Source of the DNA: Tausonia pullulans
Lineage: Eukaryota; Basidiomycota; Tremellomycetes; Cystofilobasidiales; Mrakiaceae
DNA: 64,000 bases
Assembly (NCBI GenBank): GCA_951802195.1
Contig: OX637638.1
Span: 1 to 64,000 of the forward strand
Direction: 5' to 3'
Made by a program: the position numbers and the translations under genes. Positions 1 to 11,435 of the stretch are shown here, one piece after another. Positions within the stretch are counted from its first letter, which is position 1. Each line of letters starts with the position of its first letter. Below the pieces are notes generated by a model. That model made no database searches, had not been told where the DNA came from, and worked only from the letters and a program-made list of their open reading frames with translations.

Positions 1-216
1 CCCAACCTACCGACCCAACCTACCGACCCAACCTACCGACCCAACCTACCGACCCAACCTACCGACCCAACCTACCGACCCAACCTACCGACCCAACCTA
101 CCGACCCAACCTACCGACCCAACCTACCGACCCAACCTACCGACCCAACCTACCGACCCAACCTACCGACCCAACCTACCGACCCAACCTACCGACCCAA
201 CCTACCGACCCAACCT
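1..216. repeat. Terminal 13-nt tandem array, telomere-like
   Basis: About 16.6 uninterrupted, apparently identical copies of a 13-nt unit; the plus strand reads CCCAACCTACCGA and the minus strand TCGGTAGGTTGGG. The window starts inside the array. At a left chromosome end the plus strand should be the C-rich telomere strand, and that is the orientation here. I noticed no further copies elsewhere in the window. The unit differs from the TTAGGG usual in basidiomycetes and filamentous fungi; long non-canonical telomere repeats are known from budding yeasts. A subtelomeric satellite is the alternative. Confidence 0.85.
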
Positions 217-705
217 GTCGAATGTAAAGAAATCGGCACAATGAATCTCGACGGGCCGCGCATCAGGCTCAATCACGTCCCGTGACGCAAACCACCTGTG
301 AAGACGAAGCGATGTAAGCACAAACACATACTTACGCATGGAATACTTTAGGTACTCTTTGGCTGCTGCCACGGCCGTCTCTGAAAGGTCGAGCCACCAT
401 GTCGATCGTTTATAGTCGCCGACCTCAGCGAGGGCAGCCGCGTCGTACCCCTACGACCAAATCAGAATGCAGACAGCAAAACCGATGGCGTGTCGACTTA
501 CTCTTCCACATCCAGTAGCAAGCCCCATGCCAAAATCGGGTATCTTGACAGCTGCCGGCGGCGCCTTGAGGAATTCAACGAGATACGGGTCGGCTTGGCC
601 GCGATCCCAATGAGTGACGGAGGCTTTCCACAATAGATCTCAGCCATGCTTGCCGTTATCAGCGATGGCTCCAATGATGGTGATGTTGTCTCCGGGTTCT
701 GCCAT
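202..705 (-). pseudogene. Thiopurine/thiol methyltransferase-like gene, truncated by the telomere array
   Basis: N-terminal half of a SAM-dependent methyltransferase of the TPMT / fungal thiol methyltransferase type. The ATG is at 705-703. The frame carries WKASVTHWDRGQ, the family's N-terminal signature. An intron of about 51 nt (501-451, GTAAGT...TAG) splits the SAM-binding GCGR/GYD motif, and WLDLSETAVAAAKEYL follows. A second candidate intron near 340-290 splices out of frame, while reading through it keeps the frame open. The last family residues are ADFFTFDR, after which the frame enters the 13-nt repeat and stops at TAG (204-202). The C-terminal half is missing. A TGA at 642-640 sits where the family has Trp (HG-stop-DLLW), so the gene looks inactive even before the truncation. 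It lies on the same strand as the regulator upstream of it. Confidence 0.8.
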
Positions 706-928
706 TGTGATGGTTTGAGGAAGGAGTGCAACGAGACGTGTTCAGTAAGCATGAACGGACGGGTGCAGTCACGGCCTGGAATTGAGCCTGTCTGACGACA
801 TGCCCAAGAGTTCGCAAGCGATGTCATGCGACGCAACGGCGGCAGACGACGTCCCAGATAGATAAAGTAGAGGGTCATCGAAATGAATAAAATAGGACAC
901 GGAGAACGAGACAAGCAGAAAACAACAT

Positions 929-3900
929 CTACTGGGGAAGTTGACCTAGCATCGCAAGCATCGGATCTATCGGCTCAAGTCTTCCAAGAGCGCTATTCGC
1001 CTCGCTGGTGCTGGTCGAGGAAGGAGTCCCAAAGTTGAGAGGCACTGCAAGAAAGCAACGCCGCTTAGCCGCGATCTCTTATGGCACTCACCCCCCGCTC
1101 CAAGAAGAGCAGCCGCATACTGACCTTCAGGAGAGGGTGGCGGGAACATGCCTGTGAGCTGGTGCAACTCAGGAACTACAGAGAAGGCGGGTTAGTAAGC
1201 CAACAAGCACATAAGAAAGCGGGCGCGGGCCTTCAGATCGCTGCATATCGAGGACAGCCAGGACTGACCACCGAAGAGATCCCAGATCGCTTCCCAAGCC
1301 TCTGGACCCCCGCTGGTGATGGTTGCATTCAGCATCGAGAGCGCCTCCTGGCCCTCCTCAACCACATTCGCATCTAGTACAGAGGGTGAACCCATCTGAG
1401 CACGAGAGCTAGTAGAGGAGGAGCGGGCAACGCAGACGAGAGGCATGGTTTCATAGTGACCCTCGTCTTCGCTGACCCTCTCGAGCTTCGCCTTCCCCTC
1501 CCCCATCTTGTGCTCGCGCTCTTGTCGGCGCGAGAGCGATTCAGCAAAGTAGTCGACTCGAGGCGCGACAAGGACCTGCAGGGTCTCTCTAGGTTTATTC
1601 CACAGAGTATGAAACGAGTCAGCCAGAAGATGGACTAAAAAGTAGAACGCTATCGAGTTCAGGTCCTTACAAAGCGCGCATGACGACTCCATTCCGCTTG
1701 TAGACTTCTGTGAGGAGAAGGATGCATCGCTCTACCCCAGAAATGACAATTGCCGGGTCGCTGACAAGACCTGTCGACTGAGTACCCCAGGTCGCAATGA
1801 GAAGGATGAGACCGGATGTCTGAAGAAAAATAAAAACCCAGCTGTCAGTCCGGATCCCGTGGTTGTAGCGAAAGGGAGTAAGGAGTTCACGTAGACACTA
1901 AAGATCGAGTCTGGCAGGATCATGCCCGTCCGCTGAAAGTACAGCTGACCAATAGCCGCTCCTCTGTTAGCGGCATCGACGCAGATAATGAACGACTTTC
2001 TCGACGCCGATGTCGGCTTTCGGATGGTCGGAAGGTAAGGACGGTAGAGAAATGTCAAGACGAGGTAGTATTGAGTGTGCAGCTGAAAGAGGCACGAAAA
2101 GGGAGACCTTCAGTGCCGTGCCGTGCTGTCCATCCAGGATCGGGCAAGGTAAGATGCTCTCACGTGTGAACTCTGGAGGAAGAACACCGGGTCTGGTTGG
2201 TTGATATCCCACTGGACACTGCAACAGAAAGAGAAGTGACTTGTCTGTTTAACCTTCAAGCATCGACACACGAGGGAGTGACAAAGTGGTCGCACTGTGG
2301 AGGAAGCTCGGAGTGCCACTGTACAAGCCGTCCATCCAGCTCGTGCACGACGTCTCCTATGGTCCGCTTCGACGGCTTGATCGCGTACTAGCAAGAATAA
2401 GACGGACGTCATGAGCTTTTGGCGACGAGATGGAACAACAAACATGAGACAGTTTCTCACCAGCTGCGTCAGAATGGACGCAAGGATCTTGGAAAGTTCG
2501 ATGAGAGCAATGAAACAGGACATCGAGCTTGGTCGATCACCCAACTGCTGGAAGTGCCTTTCGTCGGCGCCCATCGTCCAGAACTCGTCGTCACAGTCGT
2601 GTGGCAGATCAGAGTCAAAGCTGGGATCGACAGTTCATCAGTCGGGATAAACAGATGTAGCCCCCAAGCCAGACGCACTCTTCTTTTGACAGCGAGACCG
2701 GACGACCCCAGTGGGCTGCTTGAAAGCAGTCTTGGACATATAGGCTGCCAGAGACTGTCAGTCCTCATGAGGCTGGCCATGATAGCGACAGCGAGGGGTA
2801 AGAAACGGGGCGCACCACCAGAACGCCCTGCGGTACAGTTCATTCTCCACAGGGTCCAAGGTTCGTTCGACGCGATGCCGGTGAAGTCCAATGTTCTAAG
2901 AATCACCGTCAGCTTCAGTTACAACGAATGGCATGGGTACAGGTTTCATGGGCTAGAAGAGGACGACCCACCTGTGCATATCTCAGCCCTTCAGAGATAG
3001 CCAGCAAGGTCGCAATCGGCTGCGAGGAATGCTGGAGAAAATGCACAAGGAGCTGATGGTCCCCGTCTCGTCAGAAGTGAGAAGGGAAACTTCGGCGATT
3101 GAGCTGAGGGAAGACACCGACAACCGAGATCTGGAGGTCGAAGAGCTGAGTCGGTGCAGAGCGGTGGCGGATGAAGCGAGTGAAAGCGTGATAGTACACC
3201 CAACCGGCGGACCTTGCTGCAAAATCAATCGATGAAGAAACGCCATTCGAGCGTCAATGTTAAGCGTCGAAGTTAAGCATCAATGTTGAGCGCCATGTTG
3301 AACATCGAGCGCGCTTTCGGCCATCCCAAGGCTCACCTTCGTACAAGCCACCGCTCGGATGCGGCATGCGGACCCGAGCTTCGTCTTCATGCACGAAGTT
3401 GGAGCCAACGGCGAAAATGAGATAGCAGACCTGAGCGAAGCCGGCGTTTGTCTCCCACAGCCGAGAGTCGAACTGCCTAGGGGTTGATCCAAAGCGTGAG
3501 TATGGCTTCAGACATAGGTGTAAAGTGAGAGTCGCGCTCACCGAAAGAAAGTCGGGCGATGAAGAAGCGGGTAGCTAGTATTGACTTGGTCGAACTAGCC
3601 AAGTACCAGCCGTCAGAGGGGAATGAAAGAAATCAGAGGAATCGTGTCAGAGGACCGGGATCCACATCGTACAGTGGAATCAGCCCACATATAGATCAAT
3701 AAGATGCCGAGCAAGCTGATCGTCAGGCCAGTAGAAAAGCGGGTCCAGCTCCTCGATCTCTTTCTGCTCTAGTAGAGTCAGGTCCTCGTGGGATGTTCGG
3801 GCCGGCAAGGTGACTGCAGGTGTCGCCTCCCAAGGCGGTATCCGATAGTACTTTACGCGAGGAAACATCAGCTCTCGAACGAGGTATCAACGCAACCCCA

Positions 3901-5702
3901 AGCTAGCCTTAGCCTACATTTCGTCTTGACTCCGAGGCGTGAAGGATGTACTCCTCGCCGACTGCAGATTGCTATCAGCCCTGAGAAATTTTGTAATGAA
4001 ATTAGCAACTCGACTCACACAGCTGCGCATGACCGGCGTGCTTAAATTCGGCAGCCTCATGAAGCAGAGGGTACGGCGACGACTAGGTGGACATCGACGG
4101 TCAGTGCGAGATCTCTTTTAAGGGGATCATGCGATAGCCTTCACGTGCGACACATCAACTCACCCTGCCCATGTAGTGTCTGTAGATGTTAAGGCAATGT
4201 GCGGGACGTTGTAAGGCTTACTCAAAAGACTCAAGGGGAGATTCGACACACCGAAACAAGACCTCCTCCGGAATTACATGCAGTTTGCGCTTGGCCCATC
4301 CTGTCGCGTCATGCACTGGTTGTTGCAAGCCAGAGACCATCTTGGACGACGGCGATGGCGGCCCTGCACTCGAATGGGTATCCTCAGCCAAGGGCGGCCC
4401 TCCAGAAGCGACGGCAGGCCGATGGACACCAGGAGAAGCATCCGTGGCGGAGCTAGGCGTTGGTAGCGATGAGGCTAGACGGCTTGTTGAAGGACCCGCT
4501 GCATGCAAGGATCCCACCTCCTCCGAGCGCAACCACGAAGCTGACCGCTCGCATGATGATGAATGCTGTCGGCCGGAGGATGGAGGTCCAAGAGCCACCC
4601 GTTTACGGCCACCGAACTTGTCTGGAGATAGGGTGGGACCGAACTCGGCCGCGATGTCAAGGCCGGGATGATGCTATGGAGCAAAGGAGAAAGCGGGTAA
4701 GGCCGCGAGCCAGGATGCCATACCCTGTCAAAGCAGAAGGAAAGACCGGACCTGAGTGATGAACTGAAGGCGATGGAAGCGGCAGAGCGACAGTCAATCA
4801 GAGACAAGACAAGCGTGTCATAGATCTCAATGGCTGGGATCGTACAGCTTCCAGCCTCTCGACACGATGTTCTAGACTCTCGACGTAGCTGATCGATAGT
4901 AACCAAGAGTTAGAGACACCATCAGCAACCACGCAGTGTCGCAGAAGCCTACGTCGGGCCCTCCGTGCTGGGCCTCAGTCGACGCGACGCGCACAAGCGA
5001 GCCTCGACGCACCCTTTCGGCGGCGCTCGCTGGGTCGAGGCAACCTCATAGCTGCAGGCCACCTTGGCCAATGTACAGTTGGTACATTCTGGGTGGCAGT
5101 AAGATGGCGGAATTTCATGAGGGAACGTCAATATACTGTATAGGAACCTCGAGGCAGGCGAAGGCTCACTGCCACCTACGTCGATCGGCACGCTCGGGGC
5201 CGTCACAGCGTTGCTGTCGGGACGAGGTCATCAGGTGGGCCCCTTCGTAGTAAAACCGGGGCATTCATCCAGGTAATGTCAACGAATAACGCACCTTCCT
5301 GCGTCGACAGCCATCGCCTGGCCAAAGTATTCCCGACATGCCCACCAAGGTTGCTCAGGTCAGCCCCGTCGTGAACATAAAGAGCGTCTCTCTGTCTGCA
5401 AGCATGCTACCTCATCCGGCAGGCCAACCCTCATGCCATGCCAGACCTTGTCATGCATGCTTGGGGGAGGAAAGCGAGGAGCGCCCCTCGGAGGAACCAT
5501 AAGACGACTACTCACAGGCCCGTTGCAGCTTCCGCTTCTTGTATATAGATCCTTTTAGATTGCCTGAGTCTTCGATTGCGCTGGGATGGATACTATCCAG
5601 TTCGGGGCCAGAGAGACCGGAGTCGCTGGTAAACATTCGTTCAGTCCTCGGAATACCCGGCTTGTCTGCAGGATGGCGTGGTTGTTCGGCAGGTAAACGC
5701 AT
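929..5702 (-). CDS. Zn2Cys6 fungal transcription factor
   Basis: Nuclear DNA-binding regulator with an N-terminal zinc binuclear cluster and a fungal-specific transcription factor domain. Exon 1 (5702-5516) ends in the basic stretch KKRKLQRA. The cluster is assembled over exons 5317-5295 (23 nt), 5213-5180 (34 nt) and one starting at 5088, giving CX2CX6CX9CX2CX6C with CTNCTLAKVAC as its second half. Downstream minus-strand exons carry middle-homology features: EELDPLFYWPDDQLARHLID near 3.7 kb, a FAVGSNF segment near 3.4 kb, ALIELSKILASIL near 2.5 kb and QPDPVFFLQSSHVRASYL near 2.2 kb. The last exon reads ALGRLEPIDPMLAMLGQLPQ and stops at 931-929. There are at least ten introns, and the middle exon edges are approximate. 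It lies between the methyltransferase relic and a divergent MFS transporter, so control of the transporter is a reasonable guess. Confidence 0.85.
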
Positions 5703-6298
5703 GATCTACTGGACACTCGCGCAAATCGCAGCTTAATTAAGAGTTCAGGTTAGTAAACGAGGCCTGCGTTTCCCTCGCGGGTCTCTGTCTGACGGCCACC
5801 GCGCAATCCAAATCGGCCGCCGAAATAAGAGGTTCATTCGGTGCCCCATACACTGGCTTGATGCTGTAAATAATGCGATGGAGAGTATGCAGCTGGCTGA
5901 GCGATCAATGAGAGTAGGTCAAACAGGCTCTTTCCCGGATGACCCCTGGAAAATCTCACTCAACCCAGATTCGACATGCGACATTCATAGAGCGAACAGC
6001 TTTTCGGTCTTTACTGTAAGCCTTGCGTGGGCTCTGGAAAGCCTCTAGGCCTGTGCGGTGATCTTCACTATCTCGTACTCCTGTCTCCCATGGAAGAAAC
6101 ATTACCCTCTGCTCAGGCTTCGGCACCGTGCCTCCTGTTTTCAGCCTGCGCGGCTGGTGAGTCATGTCAGACCCACCTTGACACCTGGTCGGGCTGGGGT
6201 TCCCCAGCTCTGTTTCAGTCCTCCCTGCGTTTCTCCAGCCAAGTCCTTCTCTTTCTACCCTCGACCCCCATCTTCTCTCCTACCCTTCGAGACAAACC
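5703..6298. promoter_or_regulatory. Divergent intergenic region, regulator / MFS transporter
   Basis: A 596-bp space between the start codons of the Zn2Cys6 gene (leftward) and the MFS gene (rightward). It must hold both promoters. The last ~70 bases before the MFS start are pyrimidine-rich, as is usual for fungal 5' leaders. I see no gene, repeat or clear operator palindrome. Confidence 0.55.
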
Positions 6299-8251
6299 AT
6301 GGCATCCGTCATCCAACCTAGCAGGACGACGACCTCGCTCGAATTGGAACTCGATGATCTCACCTCGAACCGACATTCCCGGCCCTTCTCGACGGCTAAC
6401 CTCGACATTGACAGTTCGTCGTGGCTGTCGGAGGCTCCTCCGGATGCTGAGGATGATAGCTCGAGAAGGGAGAGCATGAGGGAGTTTCCCACCGAGCTGC
6501 CTCCTGTCGTCAGTCCATGCCTCATCCCTGAGCTGTACCAGGTCGCTTGCTGACTCAGACTTTGTCTCCTTCACGCAGGATGGTGGCATTCGCGCCTGGT
6601 CCTTCCTCGCAGCCAGCTACGTTCTTGAAGTCCTGGTCTGGGGAGTGCCGCTCGCGAATGGTGTCTTCCTCGAGTACTACGAGCGCGAGGTCTTCAAAAA
6701 CACGCCCTCGACGCTGCTGCCGTTGATCGGTTCGCTCGCGTCGGGTCTCAACTACCTCCTCGCTTTCCCCACTATGTCGTGGTTCACGGCCTACCCTACC
6801 CATCGCCGACCGGCCATGTACATCGGCCTCGTGCTTTGCATCGCAGGGCTACTGGGCGCCTCGTTTTCATCTACGCCAATGCAGCTGCTCATGACTCAGG
6901 GATTCCTACTATCTGTCGGCGGATCGGTTCTCTAGTGAGCCTTACCTGTTCGACGATGCAGTTATTGCACCGCTGACTTGCTCTGCTCTCTCGAATTTCA
7001 GCTGGAGCGCGTCGACGTACCTTTGGTTGGTCTCCTCTCTTCATTCAATCTTTTCACCTCTACACTGATACGAAGGTCTACTCTCGCTTTTGCCACAGGG
7101 ACTGGTTTGACAAGAAGCGCGGACTCGCTGTGGGCATCCTCTTCTCCGGCACTGGGTTCGGCGGCTTTGTGATCCCACTGCTCATTGACGCTCTTCTGAG
7201 ACGGTACGGACACCGGACGACCCTCCGCGCCATGGCGGTCACCTTCGCGGTCTTGGTCGTCGCGGTCGGCCCCTTCATCAAAGGCAGAATCCCCGACGCG
7301 GTCGTCAAGACGAACCGAAAGTTGACCGTCAAGTTCATGCGCAAGCGGGTGTTCTGGTTCTTCCTCGGTGAGGCCCTCTCTGAGCACCTTCTCCATGACA
7401 GCCGTCAGAGTGCTCACTCATTCATCCCTCGCTTTGCAGTCGTTAGCTTCGTCCAGGGAATGGGCAACTTCGCTCCTCAGCTCTACCTCCCGACGTACGC
7501 GGCCAGCGCTCTTAATCTCACCAGTTTCCAGGGAACCCTCGTCCTCGCTTTGATGAACGCGAGCAACGGTCAGTCCTCTACGACAAAGCTCTACTATTAG
7601 TCCCATCTGATCGAGTCTTGCCTCGTTCTGTAGGCATCGGGTACCCAGTCTTCGGCCACTGTGAGAAACGCACTCCTGTTTTGAAGGGGTCTCACTGATC
7701 CATGGGTACTTGCTCGCAGTCTCGGACAAGCACCTGAACATGGGCATTGTCATCGCCTCGTCGATTTCCATCCTCTCAGTTTTCTTCCTGTGGGGCTTTA
7801 GCATGTCCTACCCGACTCTGATCTTCTTCGCCATCTTCTACGGCTTTGTCTCCCCGAGTAACTCCTTTCGCTTTCGATCAAAACCATCGGTTTTCGCGTA
7901 CTGACCAGGCGTCTCTTACGCTCATTTTCAGGCTACGGCGCTTTCTGGTCGGGCTTCACCGCGATCGCGCAGGGAGACCCGTCCGAGACGATTCTAGTCT
8001 TTTCCATCTTCGTCGCCACCCGCGGAGCAGGCAACCTCGTCTCCGGTCCGCTCGCCTCGTCTCTCCTCATCGCCTCAACGGGCTCGTCCTTCTCCGGCAC
8101 CAAGGGCGCGTTTGGGCTTGAGGACGGACGTTGGGGGGCAACCATCATTTTCACGGGCCTGTGTGCGGTCGTCGGGCTGTTTGCAGCCGCATCTGGGTGG
8201 ATCCCCAGGGGGGAGAAAGAGAAGCAGATGATCGAGGAGAGGGCGATCTGA
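6299..8251 (+). CDS. MFS transporter, monocarboxylate-porter (MCT/SLC16) type
   Basis: Twelve-segment major facilitator of the plasma or organelle membrane, resembling fungal monocarboxylate transporters. An acidic N-terminal tail of about 70 residues (MASVIQPSRTTTS...) precedes DGGIRAWSFLAASYVLEVLVWG, which fits the family's conserved D-G-G-x-x-A-W start of TM1. The TM4-5 loop reads WFDKKRGLAVGILFSGTGFG, typical of MCT-like proteins. Introns are short: the first at about 6508-6576, others near 6935, 7025, 7372, 7575, 7660 and 7858. One exon (about 7634-7660) is only 27 nt. The frame closes cleanly after EKQMIEERAI at TGA 8249-8251, with no sign of damage. The substrate cannot be told from sequence. 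It is divergent from the Zn2Cys6 gene. Confidence 0.85.
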
Positions 8252-8959
8252 GACGGCGAGCGATTAAGTGCGGCGAAAGGACGAAATCAACACACCTGGA
8301 CACCTGGCGCGTATACATATCTATCGACGCTCATCGACTTGGCGTGCCCTTGTGAGCGATGGTGCCAGGAAATTATGAGTAAAGAGGTCATCGGCATGGA
8401 AAGGCTGCAGAACAAGAAACGAAGAGACATCCAGGTTGAAGGAGGTATTAATCTCGACGGAGTGCTTCACATATACGAGGGATATGTTGAGAGATGATGG
8501 AGACGATGCCAGATGCCGGGTGGAGCGGTCCCAGAAGACAAAGAGATCTCTTAAATGGTGGATGCTTGATGATCTGGCGATGTTTAAAGGATGAGCGACA
8601 AGGGAGGTGATGGGTAAGGGCAGTTTCTACACTCGCCGCAAGGTGTCGCGCGATTGATACATGTTAAACAGACCGACGGCTGCCATAGGACTGTTGTACG
8701 CTTGCTCGAGATATTAAATATTGACCGGTGGTTGTCAATGAATGTCTTGCACGCACTGATGTTTCGACGGAAGACATGATGTTCATCTTGCTCGGAAACG
8801 GGGATTTCCGTTAAGGATCTCAACTATCTCTTTCAGCCCGGGATCCTGAATGGAACTCGGTTAAGATGCAGGTGGTTCAGGCGCGACCAGAGGAACCGAG
8901 TACTTTGTGAGAATAGCTGCAGCCGACACATGTTCACTTGCAGGACTGTTGAGGACGTT
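8252..8959. other. Gene-free stretch
   Basis: MFS 3' flank. Only short chance frames on both strands; I see no gene, RNA or repeat before repeat copy C. Confidence 0.5.
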
Positions 8960-9272
8960 GTTAGGATTGGCCCAGGGGTCCAAAGCTAAGGATGACGGAG
9001 GACAGGGGGCGTAGGTGGAGTAGTAGACTGAAGTGATGGCGGTGACACAGGCCCGCTTCGAGGTCTTGGACAGGTTTATCGAATCCAAATGGTAGTCAGA
9101 GTGCAGAACAAAAGGTACGATGAACTGAGCGTCTTATGGGCCAAGGGTAAGAATCAAAGAGTGTGGGACAGTGTGGCTGAAGAGAGGCAAAAAAAAAATG
9201 GAATCTGAGCAAATAAGGGCGACGCTACACAGACGCGGAGCCGAGGTGGCGGGTCCGCGAGATTCTGCAGCC
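8960..9272 (-). repeat. Dispersed repeat, copy C
   Basis: Minus-strand copy of an unnamed repeat with three more copies in this window. Shared marks in order: a start near GAATCTCGCGGA, a pyrimidine-rich stretch, a TATA-like CCATAAGA, the core AAGACCTCGAAGCG (complement of 9054-9067) and a segment that can be read as SKTSKRA...LDPWANP. Similarity to the other copies fades after DPWANP. It is degenerate, and the family is unknown to me. Confidence 0.7.
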
Positions 9273-9582
9273 ACATAGGCGCAGAGCCTATGTGGTGAAC
9301 CCGTAAGATCCTGACAGACATCCTCTCAAGTCCGAAGGATGCGACCTTAAAACACCACCGAGGAAGCGCCTGACTCAACGAAGGCAGCCAGACAGTCAAG
9401 CCGCGCTTGGGTCAAGAAATTCTCGAGGAGTTTGCAAGAGAGCCCGATGGGCTGCTGATGTTGCTCCGGCTTGGAAGTGCGCCATCCTCAATCAGTCTGC
9501 TACCCTTCGTGAAGGCGGATACATTAGAGAATTCTGTCCATCGAATGCTGCCCTTGCGTAGGCTCAGCTTGGTCCTGAGTCG

Positions 9583-10246
9583 TCAGAATCTCGTGAATTT
9601 ACCACCTCCGTTCTGGGCCTGGCCACTTCCACGTTTACGCTCCTGCGCTCTTGCGGCCTGCGGACTTGTCTTTCATTCGAAGTGCTTTAGATGTTCTGCG
9701 CGGTTCGCCAGCCCAACCTCTTCCTTACTTGCTCATCATTCCCGCTTCTTCGTTCCTTCTTGCGCCACACCGATCCACGCTCCTTGCTTCATTATCCTTC
9801 CCCCTGCTCTCATCCACCACTTGTCCCACACTCTTTTTCTTCTTCATCTTTCCTCTGCTGTTGACAGAATCACGCTCCTGTTTCTCTATTGGCTACTAAG
9901 TTTCATGCAATCGAGTCTCTTGCGATCTGATTTAGTGCCTATCACGGGGCCACATTTCGAAACGATTAAAGCATGAACGCCCTTCTTCACACCCACCTAT
10001 CCCATCATGCCACACACCCCTTTGGTTTTTCATCCTGCTCATCCCCTCCATTGGTCTCGACCTTCGTTCTGGATATCCTCAACTCATCAAATTTTTTCCT
10101 GCACTCTGACTATCATTTTGACTTGATAAACCTGCCCAAGACCTCGAAGCGAGCCCGTGCCACATCCACTGCTTCATTTCCACTCCACCATCGGCACCCC
10201 CTCCTCAGCCATCGTCCTCAGATCTTGACCCTTGGGCTAATCCTGA
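9583..10246 (+). repeat. Dispersed repeat, copy A
   Basis: Plus-strand copy with the same order of marks as copy C, and the core AAGACCTCGAAGCG at 10138-10151. Compared with copy B it holds roughly 140 bases of extra sequence around 9860-10000. After the LDPWANP-like segment an open frame runs on to about 10,570 (for example LNDTELVRPYPLNF) that the other copies do not share. With copy C it forms a head-to-head inverted pair around 9.4 kb. Confidence 0.7.
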
Positions 10247-10907
10247 CATCTTCACCGCCGTCGGGTTCAAGTTTTCGGCACCACTGCTTACTCTGTCTAG
10301 ATGCATCAACGGCGTCAGCTGTACGCACAATCATCAATCAGCCCAATCCAAACCTGGGCCTGGGCTGAACGATACCGAGCTGGTCCGCCCATATCCTCTC
10401 AACTTTCATCAAAAGAAGTGTGCGAAACTGCCTTCTAGAAGGAGCCAGAAGAGTGATGGCTTCCGTGGGCAAATACAGGCAGTCAAGGACATCAAACGAA
10501 TCACTCGGCCTCCAGCACCAAGCCGTTCTCCGCAACTATATCCAGTCACACAACACCCCCCCCCCCCCCGCCTCTTATTTGAATTCTGATGAAGAAACGC
10601 CTACTGTATACGATCAGTTGAGCCGCAAGCGAGCCACAAGCGAGCCACAAGCCGGCAGGTTGAGCAGATGTTTCACAAGTTTACCACCCCCTGTAATGAA
10701 CAGAGTTCAACCTTCCACAATTTCAAAGCGACCCGATTGCGTGAGACTAAGTAGCCAATGGCAATACAGGATACTCAGCGTCACACAACATGATATACGT
10801 GCTCTCTCCCCGCCAATACGTTCATGATCTGGATGAGGGATATTGGCCGAAGACGATGGTAAGTCGCTCATGCTTGGGTAGGCCCTTTCTGAAACACACC
10901 GTTCGGG
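10247..10907. other. Gene-free stretch upstream of the laccase
   Basis: Contains the open-frame tail that follows repeat copy A and a cytosine homopolymer near 10,557-10,569. No recognisable gene. Confidence 0.45.
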
Positions 10908-10916
10908 TATATATGG
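10908..10916 (+). promoter_or_regulatory. Probable TATA box of the laccase gene
   Basis: TATATATGG about 100 bp upstream of the ATG at 11016, followed by a C/T-rich leader full of CTCAATCTCTCAGCC-type sequence. Position and context fit a fungal TATA promoter. Confidence 0.5.
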
Positions 10917-11430
10917 CGGTTCCCAGTGGCGCAACCTCCCCTTCTTGCCAGTCACCAACCCCATCTCACTCCATCTCACCCCACCCCACCATCTCTCAAT
11001 CTCTCAGCCTCAGCAATGCGACTGCCTTCATTCATCGCCGCCAAGCTGACACTTGCAGCAAGTCTGGTCGTTGCTGCACCTCCTCTTCGTCGTCAGGCGG
11101 GTCCAACCCCTGATGTTACTGTCATACCGGAAATCACTCCGGCCATTGTCTTCAAGGACTACGAAATCGTCATCGATAACACGCCGGTTGCCCCTGACGG
11201 CTTCTTGCGAAGCAGTACAGTTGCTGGCCTCCCTGGACAGCCTGGAACCTTTCCTTGACCCACAATTACGGCTAATCGAGGTGAAAACCTTCGCATCAAG
11301 GTCCGCAATGAGCTGGTGGATCCCACTATGAGACGGTCGACTTCTATTGTGAGAATGGGCTCCCAACATGTGCTTCGATTCTTGGCTGATGTTATAACTT
11401 GGGATGGGATGCTTTTTTTGAACGGAATAG

Positions 11431-11435
11431 CACTG
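11431..11435 (+). other. 5-nt micro-exon encoding His-Trp of the first copper motif
   Basis: CACTG is flanked by an acceptor (...GGAATAG) and a donor (GTAAGG). Joined to the next exon (11505-11520, 16 nt, GCATGGTCTGTTCCAG) it gives CAC TGG CAT GGT = HWHG. Without it the motif is lost. Confidence 0.75.

Noticed and set aside
9407-9976. 189-codon plus-strand frame
   Set aside because: Mostly repeat copy A's pyrimidine-rich block; similar frames appear wherever the repeat occurs.
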